A stretch of DNA of 64,000 nt from Lichenostomus cassidix. Its lineage: Eukaryota > Chordata > Aves > Passeriformes > Meliphagidae. The notes beneath the pieces were generated by a model. That model worked only from the letters and a program-made list of their open reading frames with translations, had not been told where the DNA came from and did not search any database. Each line of letters begins with the position of its first letter. Within the stretch, counting starts at the first letter, position 1. Positions 10,540 to 20,375 of this stretch are shown one piece after another. The stretch is taken from assembly GCA_008360975.2 (NCBI GenBank), contig VLJF02000046.1, positions 2,728,001 to 2,792,000 on the forward strand, given 5' to 3'. A program made the translations under genes and the position numbers.

Positions 10540-10850
10540 GTGTTCTCCAGAGCAGGAAAGATGTCTGGCAGCTGCAGCAGGGTCAGTGAAGAGCCTCCAA
10601 GGTGGGGCTGGAGCCCTTGGGCTGTGAGGAGAGGCTGAGGGAGCTGGGCTTGTCCAGCCAGAGAAGGGAAGGCTGAGGAGCTCCTCATCCCAGCCTGGCA
10701 GTGCCAGCGAGGAGGTGATGGAGAACACAGAGCCAGGCTCTTCACCAGGGTGCTGGTGGGAGACAAAAGACAATGGGTGGAAGAGAAAGAGGGGAGGTTC
10801 AGCCAGGACAGGACTGGAGGAAATCAAATGAGTCAGGCTGGTTTCAGCAT
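10540..10850 (+). mobile_element. CR1 LINE fragment (plus)
   Basis: Typical CR1 3'-region wording is visible: GAGAGGCTGAGGGAGCTGGGCTTGTCCAGCC, then GAGGAGCTCCTCATCCCAGC and GACAAAAGACAATGGGTGGAAG. No reverse transcriptase frame remains. The stretch 10851-11335 after it shows nothing recognisable. Confidence 0.75.
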
Positions 10851-11339
10851 TTTCTCAACACCAAAAGCAACCTGACCTCCCTTCTCCATCCACCATTCAC
10901 AGCTTTGCAAATAGGTCATTGTCTGAGCTGTTTTACCCCAGTCCAGGCACAGCATCATGATACAACTTAACTCTGTTTATATCTATGACAGCATCATCTT
11001 TGTCTAAAACTGATTTTGTATAGAAATCCCTTGTGACTGGTGGACATGTCAGATGCTGCTGGGATGTTGCACAGAGCTGAGGGAAGAGCTGTGATGGTTA
11101 TTAAAATGAGTCATGTTCAACTTCTGTTTCTTGGCCATGCAGACAAACTTTCGGTGCCTCTGAGTCTCACCAGTTCCATACCCCAAAGGACACAAACCTG
11201 ATCACTTGTGGTTCCCACTCCAGTGGTTGCACTTGCACCTCCCTCCATCCCCAGAGCAGAGCTCCCTTGTCCCACAAAGTCCCTGGCAATGGAGGGATGA
11301 AGCAAACAGGACAGGCTGTGGGGATCAGGGCCAGGGCAC

Positions 11340-11645
11340 GGCCAGGGATTTGGTGTGGTTGTGACCCCAGGGCAGGATGCTGCCCTTGGCCTTGCTGAAC
11401 CTCATCCACTTGTCCTGGGCCCATGGCTGCAGCCTGTCCAGATCCCTCTGCAGAGCTTCCTGCCCTCCAGCACAGCCACACTCCCACCCAGCTTGGGGTC
11501 ACCTGGCAACTGACTGAGGGTGCCCTCGGTGCCTCATCCAGATCAGCAATAAAGAGATTTAACTGAAGTGGCCCCAGTCCTGAGCCCTGGGGACACCCCT
11601 GGATGTGACTCCATTGCCCAGCACTCCTTGGGCTGGACTTCTGTC
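11340..11645 (-). mobile_element. CR1 LINE fragment (minus)
   Basis: The reverse strand carries CR1 wording. The plus strand reads CTGTCCAGATCCCTCTGCAGAGC, CCCAGCTTGGGGTCACCTG, then CTCATCCAGATCAGCAATAAAGA and CCCCAGTCCTGAGCCCTGGGGA. It is degraded. Confidence 0.8.
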
Positions 11646-13220
11646 TTTTATGGAGCTCTGCATTCCCTTGCTACTGTTTGCTGACAATAAATGAACATCC
11701 CTCTGTGTCTCAGGCAGCTCCTTCTCCAAGGAAAGCAGCCGGGAGTTTGTGCCAAGGAGCTGAAAGCTGCAGGTGCAGCCTGGAGTGGAGGAAGCTGAGA
11801 TTTGCACAAGGCTGCTCTGAGTCCCAGGGCTTGGATGAGGGAAATGGTGAGATGGGGGTTAGAGACAAAGTCTGATTACACATCACCCATAAAGGGTCTT
11901 GATGTTCAGATCTGATCAGAATGCATTAGGAGGTGCTGGGGATCAATACCAATTGGAGGTTTCTTATATCATTGTATAAAGAGCAAATTAATAAAGAGGA
12001 AAAAAAATATCTCGTATCCCTTTTTAATGTAATACATTCACTTTGAATAGACTTCTGGAATTCACGTAATTAACCTCAAAACAATTGAAGTCATAAATGA
12101 TTCCCAGGGGCTTGGCTTATTAGGGTGTTTTGAAATGTTAATGAGCCCTCAAAGAATGAATTGCAGAACTGAGGAGCTGAAGGCTGAAGAAGCCTCTGGA
12201 GAAAGAAAATTCAGCAGCAACCTCCAAGTTGCTGAGGATGTCAGCAGCCCCCACTGAGGCCATCCCTGCCAAGAGACCATGGGGGCAATGAGCAGCCAAG
12301 GAGAGCATCCCTGGGGCTGGGGAAGCAGAACTCAGAGGCACCAGCGGCTCCAGCTGGGAAATGGACTCTGCAATGTGGCTGTGAAAGCCCTGCCTGGGCT
12401 TGGCCAAGCAGGACAGCCAAGGCCTGACCCCCATGCCCTGGCAATGGGGATCGGTGGCCTCACAGGATGCTCGTGGCTCTCCCGGAGCAGTGGGATGTGG
12501 GGTGTGGGATGGTGAGGGCAGGAGAGCAGCAGGAGCCCTGCAAAGCTCTGTGGGCTGGGGGAGGAGGCCACAAGCCCTGGGGCTGCAAGGAACTCGTGTC
12601 TTCTCATGGGCCTCAGTGGCAGGGACAGTAGCCACAGCCAGGGGACACAAATGTCATTGCTGCTGGCAGGGGGTGGTCCCAGCCCCACCAAGGCCTTTGG
12701 TCACCCCAGTGCAGCTCTCCTCCCCTGGCCTAGGCCTGTGCTGCTTCCCTTGCAGACTTTACCCACTGCCCCATTTCCCCACCTCCCTCTGACCCTGGGA
12801 GCTCCCAAAGCTTTCCTCATGTCCCTCAGTCCTCCCTTTTTGATGCTTCAGACAAAAAGCTGTGTTTGGCTGAGGAATGGCCAATTCCTGTGGGATTCCC
12901 AACTCCTGCCTTCTTCCCACACCCTGCTGAAGCTCCTGTGGCTCCCAAGCTGTCCCAGGCACACCCTTGCTGGAATCTGCTCCTTCTCTCCCTCTCCCAG
13001 CACTGAAATCCATGTCCCATCTGCAGCCCTGCAGAGCAGCCCAGCCCTGTCTGGCCCTGCAGCAGGAACTGGAGGCACTGGAGGTCAGGGACAGTGACTC
13101 TGGCTCTGGAATGCTCAGGAGATGCTCAGCTCAGGCAGCTCCTGCAGCCCCAGGGCCAGCCCTGCTGCCCAGGACAGCAGCAGAGAGTTGCCCCAGGGCT
13201 CCTCAGGCAGCTCCAGCTGC
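11646..13220. other. No supported gene
   Basis: The AT-rich part 11880-12130 and GC-rich part 12130-13220 hold only overlapping short frames. The segment near 12480-12660 resembles distantly the receptor 5' flank (compare 4340-4500), which suggests an older duplicate of that flank. Confidence 0.4.
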
Positions 13221-13227
13221 CCCAGGG

Positions 13228-13378
13228 ACACAATCACAGAATCACAGGATAAAACAGGTTGGAAAAGACCTTTGAGACCATCAGGTCCAACCTGTGAGCT
13301 TACACCAGCTTGTCACCCAGACCATGGCACCAAGTGCCACATCCAATCTTTCCTTAACCAGCTCCAGGTATCATCGAA
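13228..13378 (-). mobile_element. CR1 LINE 3' end (minus), cut by LTR
   Basis: The plus strand reads ATCACAGAATCACAGGATAAAACAGGTTGGAAAAGACC...CATCAGGTCCAACCTGTGAGC, the reverse of a CR1 tail with its 8-bp repeat. It breaks off at the inverted LTR-like element after about 13378. Confidence 0.85.
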
Positions 13379-13384
13379 TCTGCA

Positions 13385-14015
13385 GGAAAAAAATACAAAA
13401 CCCCTCCAACAACATTTTAATGTTAGAGAGTCAAGGCATTACTTTATTATCTGGCCAGGATGTTGTTCTGGCCTGGATGTACCACAGAAATCATCTCATC
13501 CACACACAGCCTGGGTGTGCAGAGAGAATCATTCCAGGATACATAGCTTTTACTCAATTTTTCAGATATTTTATACAGTAAAAATACATAGGAAAGCATT
13601 GGGTCAGTGTTCATTGGTCTAAAGTTGAGCAAACCCCCAGTATTCAGTTTCTCATTGGATCTGAATCTCCTCACCTCTGATGCTAATTAGATTCTTCATT
13701 CAGTTTTTCTCATCAGTCCTTTTTCCAGGCCAGGATGTCTTCAGCCCTGCTGGAGGTGCTCTGGGGTAGCTGTTTGTGATATCCACCATGTCCTGTTGAT
13801 AACCACAATGTCCCAGAGGATGTTCTGTTCATAGTCTTTATCTCTCTGGTTATCTCTGGGGTCACTCCCAATCTGTTGATATGCTGAGTCCACCAGACCT
13901 CATCTGGTAGAACAATGTCCTGAAAGAAACCTAAAATTCCTTTTCTCGGGGTAAAGACAAACAAAACCTTTGACTAAAGTTATACAAAATGTTTAACCTG
14001 ATATGTATTCCAACA
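13385..14015 (-). mobile_element. LTR-like element, copy 2 (minus)
   Basis: This is a near-identical inverted copy of 302-946, including the TATAAAA and AATAAAG boxes on the minus strand. Its flank 14016-14316 also mirrors 1-301, so the shared unit is longer than the LTR itself. Confidence 0.65.
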
Positions 14016-16140
14016 ACACCAAAGAGCCCCTGGGCACACAGTGACATCAGCGACCAGCACAGGTGACAATTGCAGCAGAATGGATTGCTGCACAGGTCAC
14101 TGAGGGGACAGAGTGACGTCATCAGAGTAATGTCTTCAGAGTGACATCAGTGATGTCATCATAGTGACGTCATCAGCCATCAGCACAGGTGACAATTGCA
14201 GTGGAATGGATTGCTGTAGGTCACTGAGAGGGGACAGGGTGACATCAGAGTGGCATCGAGGTAGCATCAGGTGGCATCAAAATGGCACCAAAGTGGAGGA
14301 AAATGGTGTTAAAGTGACAAAAAATGGCACCAAATGGCATCAAAATGGCATCAAATGGCATTGAAGTGACACCAAATGGCAGTAAATGGCCCTAAATGGC
14401 ACTAATAGACACCAGAGTGACACTAAATGGCACCAAAGTGGCACTAAATGGCAACAAATAGCAAAAAATTACACTAAAGTGACATTAAATGGCACTAGAT
14501 GGCACTAAAGTGGCACAAAGTGACATTAAGTGGCACTAAATGGCACCAAATGGCTCTAAATGGCATTAAAGTGACACTAGATGGCACCAGATGGCGTCAA
14601 AGTGACACTAAATGGCAACAAAGTGACATCAAATGACACTAAATGGTGTCAAAATGGCGCTAAATGGCACTAAATGGGACCAAAGTGACACTAAATGGCA
14701 CCTGAGTGACACCAAATGGCACTAAATGACACCAAGCAGCCCCTGGGCACACAGTGACATCACCGACCAGCACAGGTGACAATGACTGCAGAACGGATTG
14801 CTGCAGGTCAGTGAGGAGACAGCAGGTGACATCAAAATGGCACAAAAATGGGAAAAAATGGCATTGAAATGACAAAAAACTGCATTAAAGTGACAAAAAA
14901 TGGCACCAAGTGGGACTAAAGTGACACTAAATGGCACCAAAGTGGGACAAAGTGGCATTGAAGTGGCAAAAAATGGCACCAAAGTGGCAAGAAATGGCAC
15001 TAAATGGCATCAAAATGGCATCAAATGGCACCCAAGTGACACCAAATGGCATTAAACTGATAAAAATGCATTAATTTTTTAAAAAATGGCATTGAAGTGG
15101 CAAAAAATGGCATAAAAGTAGCAAAAAATGCCCCCAAATGGAACCAAAGTGACATTAAATGGCACCAAAGTGACACTATATTGCACTAAATGGGACCAAA
15201 GTGGCAAAAATGGCACTGAAGTGGCACTAGATGGTACTAAGTGGCATTAAAATGGCAAAAAGTGGCACCAAAGTGACATCAAATGGCACCAAATTAGCAC
15301 TTAATGGCACCTGAGTGACACTAAATGGCCTCAAATGGCACTAAATGGTATTAAAGTGGCACTAAATGGCACTGAAGTTACACTAAATGGCACTAAAGTG
15401 ACACCAGGAGTTATTAAAAGGCACCAAAGTGGCACTAAATGGCACTAAAATGACACCAAGTGACATCAACGTGACATCAAATGGGACCAAAGTGACACTG
15501 AATGGCACTAAAGTAACACTGAATGGCACCAGAGTGACACCAGGGGTCATCAAGTGACACCAAATGGTACTAAGTGGCATTAAAGTGGCACTAAATGGCA
15601 CCAAAGTGGCACTAAATGGCACCAAAGTGGCACTAAATTGCACTAAAGGGCAGCAAAGTGGCAAAAATGGCACTAAATGGCACTAAGTGAGACCAAAGTG
15701 ACACTGAATGGCACTGAAATGGCACTAAATGGCATTAAAGTGACAGTAGATGGCACCAGATGGCGCCAAAGCAACATTAAATGGCACCAAAGTGACAAAA
15801 AAGGGCATTAAATGGCACCAGAGTGGCACTAAATGTCATTAGAAGTCACTAAAGTGACACTAAATGGCATCAAATGGCACCAAAGTGGCACTAAATGGCA
15901 ACAAAAAGGTCAAAAATGGCACCAAAGTGGCACTAAAGGGACATCAAGTGGCACCAAAGTGGCAAAAAGTGGCACCAAGTGACATCAAATGGCACCAAAA
16001 TGGCACCAAGTGGCACTAAAGGGACACTAAATGACACCAAATGGCACCAAATTGTCCCCAAATGCCACTAGAAGTCACCAAATGGGACCAAATTGTCACG
16101 AAATGGCCCAAAGTCCACCAAAGTGACACCAAAGTGTCCC
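14016..16140. repeat. About 21-bp (10+11) satellite array, AAATGGCACTAAAGTGACACT type
   Basis: From about 14240 on, the sequence is made of alternating half-units AAATGGCACY and AAAGTGRCAY, giving a 10-11 base step and a 21-base unit. At 14735-14830 it contains a partial copy of the CACAGTGACATCA-CGACCAGCACAGGTGACAAT flank, so flank and array have been copied together. No gene is present. Confidence 0.9.
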
Positions 16141-17875
16141 CAACACCCTCAATGTCCCCAAATGTCCCCTTTCCCCCAAACTCCCAATTTCTCCCCAAAT
16201 TTCCCCAAATCCAATTTTCCCCAATTTCCCCCAAATTTTCCCAATTTTTCCCTAATTTATTCTCATTTTACCCCCAATTTCCCCGAATTTTTCCCATTTT
16301 CTCCAATTTTCCCCAATTTTCCCCCATTTTCCCCATTTACCCCATTTTTCCCATTTTCCCCCAAAAATTCCCCAATTTTCCTCCTTTTTCCCCATTCAAT
16401 TTGCATTTTTCCCATTTCCCCCAAATTTTCCCCAAAATTTCCCCCAAATTTTCTCAGAATTTTCCTTCAAAATTCCCCCAAACTTTCCCAATTTTTTCCA
16501 AATTTTCTCCCAAACTTCCCCAAAATTTCCCCCAAATTCCCCAAATTTTCCCCCAAACTTCCCTAAAATTTTCCCCAAGATTCCTTGAAATTTCCCAAAT
16601 TTTCCCAAAAATTCCCCCCAAATTTTCCCAAAAATTCCCAGAATTTTCTTTAAAAAATCCCCAAACTTTCCCCATTTTTCCCCAAATTTTCATCCAAATT
16701 TCCCCAAAACTTTCCCGAAATTTCTCCAAAATTTCCCCCGAATTTTCCCAGAAATTTCCTTCAGTTCTTCCCATTTCTCTCTGAAATTTTCCCCCAAACT
16801 TCCCCAAAATTTCCCCAATTTCCCTCAAATTTCACCCCAATTTTCCCCCAAAATTTCTCCCCATATTTCCCCTCAAATTTCCCCCATAGTTCTCCAAATT
16901 TCCCTAAAATGTCCCCAATTTCTCCCAAGTTTTCTCCAAAATTTCTCAAAAATTTCCACAATTTCCCTCAAATTTTCCCAAAATTTTCACCCAAAATTTC
17001 CCCCCAAACTTCCCCCAAATTCCCCAATTTCTCTCAAATTTTCCCAAATTTTTTCTCTGAACTTCCCCCTCAATTTCCCCAATTTTTCCCAATTTTTTCC
17101 CCAAAATTTTCTCCCAAACTTCCCCAATATTTTCCCCCAATTCCCCAAAATCTCCCCAATTTTCCCAAAATTTCCCCCAAACTTCCCTGAAATCTCCCCA
17201 AAATTTCCCCCAAATTTCCCTCATTTCCCCCAATTTCCCCAAGTTTTCTCCCAACTTTCCCAAAAATTTCCCCAAATTCCCTCTCAAATTTTCCCCCAAT
17301 TTCCCTCAAATTTTCCCAACATTTCCCCCAAACCTTCCCCCATTTTCCCCAAAAATTTCCCCATTCTCCCCTTATTTCCCCCAAATTTCTCCCCAAACTT
17401 CCCCAATATTTCCCCCAATTTTCCCCAAAATTTTCCCCCAAACTTCCTCAAATTTTCCCAAAATTTCCCCCAAAATTTCCCCCAAAATTTCTCCCATTTT
17501 CTTTAAAAACATCCCGAAACATTCCCCAATTTTCCCCAAAATTTCCCCAAAACTTCCAAAAATTTCCCCAAACTCACACAAAATTTCCCCAGTTTCCCCC
17601 AATTTGCCCCAAAACCTCCCCAAAATTTCCCCAATTTCCTCCAAAATTTTCCCCTCAAACTTCCCCAAAATTTCTGCCACTTCTCCCAAATTTTTCCCCA
17701 AAATTTCCCCCAAATTTTCCCATTTAACTCCCAAAATTCCCCCAATGTTATCCCAAATTTCCCCCAACGTCCCTAATGTCCCCAAATCCCCCAATGTGTC
17801 CCCAATGTCCCATTAATGTCCCCAACATCCCCAATGTCCCCAGTGTCCCCAATGTCCCTGTGATCAATCCATGTC
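16140..17875. repeat. G-depleted CCCCAAATTT satellite tract
   Basis: About 1.7 kb of diverged AAATTTTCCCC / AAACTTCCCC units has a step of roughly 11 bases. The plus strand between about 16190 and 17760 has almost no guanine, so the minus strand is a long run of GGGG separated by AAATTT. Apparent frames rich in F, P, S and K (or G, E, K, N on the minus strand) are produced by the repeat. Confidence 0.95.
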
Positions 17876-18257
17876 ATCATGTTGGCTTTTCGCAAAGATC
17901 CCAATGGCTACTCTGTGTATTGTTTGAATTCTTTTCTTACAGAGGTAGCCTGGCTGGGAAAAGTTGCTGTGCAATGATGACTAAGGTCTTTCTTTCTAGT
18001 ACCAGCTGAGTTTAATAGCAGTAAAATAGCTGTTCTGGTTGGATTCGAATGCTTGAAGTGTCTGCTTGAACTGGATCCCATCCCCCGGCCGGACCCTGCC
18101 TCTGACACTGCAACTATCAGCTCCTGGCGCTGCAGGAACCACAATCTGGGAGTGAGAACAGATCAGTGACAGACGACTGCGCATGCTGCCAGGAGGCGGA
18201 TCAGTTCCCAGAACGTGCAAAAGAGTTTGGAGAGAAATAGGAATATGTGTAACTGTT
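17876..18257. other. No supported gene
   Basis: This is non-repetitive sequence of ordinary composition. A GGTTGGATTCGAATG motif near 18038 resembles a tRNA T-arm but no cloverleaf can be drawn around it. Confidence 0.35.
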
Positions 18258-18431
18258 TATGAATATGCATTAGGCTGAAGGGTATGGAAAGGGTGTCTCT
18301 GTCCATTCCAGGGGTGCTTTTCTGGCTGAATGCCAAAGCACCCAGCGCTGACCTTTTGCTTTTATCTGTCCCCTATTGTCTTTTATTAAACCTTTTTCAT
18401 CCTAACAGGAGAGTGAACCTCGTTTTTCACA
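18258..18431 (+). mobile_element. 3' part of an LTR (possible ERVL-like)
   Basis: Sequence running from AACTGTTTATGAATATGCATT to GAACCTCGTTTTTCACA has an ATTAAA poly(A) signal near 18384 and a CA end, as expected for the end of an LTR. The 5' boundary is not clear. Confidence 0.4.
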
Positions 18432-18435
18432 GTTC

Positions 18436-18543
18436 ACTGGAATAAACTTACGAGTTTGGGTTTTCATTGGACTAGGTTGTTTGGCAATAATAGCCTTTTT
18501 AATTCTCTGTCTTGTCCTTTTCAAAACAGTTAAAAACAGTTAA
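18436..18543 (+). pseudogene. Retroviral env C-terminal membrane-anchor fragment
   Basis: A 36-codon frame ends at a stop at 18541-18543 and encodes one strongly hydrophobic stretch (VFIGLGCLAIIAFLILCLVL, about 20 residues) followed by a short basic tail. That is the layout of the transmembrane anchor and cytoplasmic tail at the end of a retroviral envelope protein. The rest of the gene is missing. Sequence after it (18544-19085) shows nothing else recognisable. Confidence 0.4.
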
Positions 18544-19092
18544 AAATGTTAAAAGTAAACCAAAACAAGTCATGGTTTCCTTAGCTTTATCCATAACCTC
18601 AGTAAAAACAGAAGGGGCAGATGTGGGGTTGCAGAGGAAGAGGCCCCCATGATCCCATGAGAAACCAAAGAACCTGAAAGGATGCAGAAAAGTATTGATC
18701 AGCACAGGATCTGAAGCAGATCAGCAGATTCCTTCTCTCCCCTGGGAAGAATAACAAGCTGTATTGAGAAACTGTGAAAAGGCTGAGAAAACAACTAAGA
18801 GAGAACTTATCACACTGAAAAGTATATCTACTGTATGGCTTTGTAATAAAATCAGAATTTGCATACAGTGAGTGATTCTCATTCCTACCCTAAATGGCAC
18901 CACGACTTTCCATGTCAAACCCTGCAGGGCAGGGACAGCTCTTGTGGCACAATCCCTCCTGGCCAAGGACACAGTGCTGGGAAGGTCTTTCTATGCCAGC
19001 AAAGGAAAGCTCCTGGCTCAGGGTCACCTTTCCTGCTCAGCCAGACACCCCAAGTTCTCCAGGAGCAGAAGAGAATTCCAGCATTCCCACAG

Positions 19093-19345
19093 GCTGTGTG
19101 ATGTCATAGCATGGACTGTGACATCACAGAGCACCTGTATGACATCACAGAGCACCTGTATGACATCACAGAGCAGGCTGTTACATCACAGGGCAGATGA
19201 ATGGCATCACAGAGTGGGCTGTGAGGTCACAGGAAAACTGTGTGACATCACAGAGCAGACTCTGACATCATAGAGGCAGGCTATGTCAAATCACTGGGCA
19301 GCTGTGTGACATCAAAGGGGGCTGTGTTAGGTCACTGGGTAGGTT
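19093..19345. repeat. About 20-bp minisatellite with TGACATCA
   Basis: About eleven units of the type TGTATGACATCACAGAGCACC are present, related to the array at 9820-10290. Confidence 0.85.
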
Positions 19346-19350
19346 AATGT

Positions 19351-19600
19351 CTTGGTTTAAAAACAGATGTGTGCCCAGGAAGGTGGGAACATTTCTGGAG
19401 TGGAAAGATAACGCCCTCCCTCCAAATTATCGCTTTGTGATAATCGGAGATCCCTGGCAAATATATGGAAAAGGAACAACAGTTCTTCACTAGCAAATAT
19501 ATACATATATAGAACAGAACAGAACAGAACAGCAACAACCGAACAATGCAGGAGTTTCCCACCCGTCAGGCCTCACTTTCCCCTTTGGTGCAGTTCTGGC
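19351..19600 (-). mobile_element. LTR-like fragment (minus)
   Basis: The segment starting TGTCTTGGTTTAAAAACAGATG, with CCCTCCCTCCAAATTAT and CAACAGTTCTTCACTAGCAAATATATA, resembles the end of a common passerine LTR in reverse orientation. The outer boundary is not clear. Classification is from memory of the general pattern. Confidence 0.35.
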
Positions 19601-19603
19601 CAA

Positions 19604-19652
19604 GCCCGGCAGGGGGCGCTGCAGTGACTCTCGCGGCCAGCAGGGGGCGCTG
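19604..19652 (+). promoter_or_regulatory. Two tandem CTCF-like motifs
   Basis: CCCGGCAGGGGGCGCTGC (19605-19622) and GGCCAGCAGGGGGCGCTGC (from 19635) lie 33 bases apart in the same orientation. The second fits the vertebrate CTCF core CCASYAGRKGGCRS completely. They lie in a short GC-rich island upstream of the (AAGGG)n tract and downstream of the 3' end of the CCDC81-like gene. Confidence 0.6.
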
Positions 19653-19872
19653 CGGTCCCGGGGCAGGACCTTCCCAGGCGGTGATGGCACAGAAAGTGAC
19701 CCGGCGGGGACAGCCCTGGCCCCAGGCAGCACCGCCCGCGCTGGCTCCGGGCTCCGGGCGGCAGGGGAGCAGGGAGGAGCAGGCAGGCTTTGGTGGCAGA
19801 GCTGAAAACCCCAGGGCAGCAATACCCGGGGCAGCCACACTCACTCTGTCACCCATGTGGCTGCTCCTCGAT

Positions 19873-19979
19873 GGAAGGGAAGGGAAGGGAAGGGAAGGGA
19901 AGGGAAGGGAAGGGAAGGGAAGGGAAGGGAAGGGAAGGGAAGGGAAGGGAAGGGAAGGGGAAGGGGAAGGGGGAAGGGG
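19873..19979 (+). repeat. (AAGGG)n pentanucleotide repeat
   Basis: Some 18-20 near-perfect GGGAA units are followed by a short GGGGAA run. It is a purine-only tract on the plus strand. Confidence 0.98.
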
Positions 19980-20375
19980 CAGCCCCACTCCCACAGGGTC
20001 CCACCCAAGCTCACACTTCTGCCAATGTCCCCTGAGCCACAGAAGGTCCAGGGGCAACAGTGACAATTCCTAGCACAAACAGCCATGGGATACCCCGATC
20101 ACCATGAATCACCCCCCAAGAGAGGGTTGGGGCTGATGGGATTTGGTGTTGGATCCGTTGGGATTTTGGACTGGATCCAATTGGATTTGTACTTGGATCC
20201 AATGGGATTTGGGGTTGGATCTGATAGGATTTGGGGCAAAAAGGACAAATTCTGGGTGAAAACTACGAAGATCCTAACAGATCACAAGGGAAGGAAGCTC
20301 CTCCCAGTCATTCCTCAACTGCCCTGAACCAGAGGCATTTATTGATGGCTCCCGAAGATTCCTGGAGATTCCAAC

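Noticed and set aside
16041..17816. Long open frames on both strands in the CCCCAAATTT tract (up to 247 codons)
   Set aside because: They are low-complexity translations (F/P/S/K or G/E/K/N) of a stop-poor repeat, in several overlapping frames, with no gene-like start or domain.
18030..18060. tRNA-like GGTTGGATTCGAATG
   Set aside because: No acceptor stem, D-arm or anticodon arm can be paired around it.
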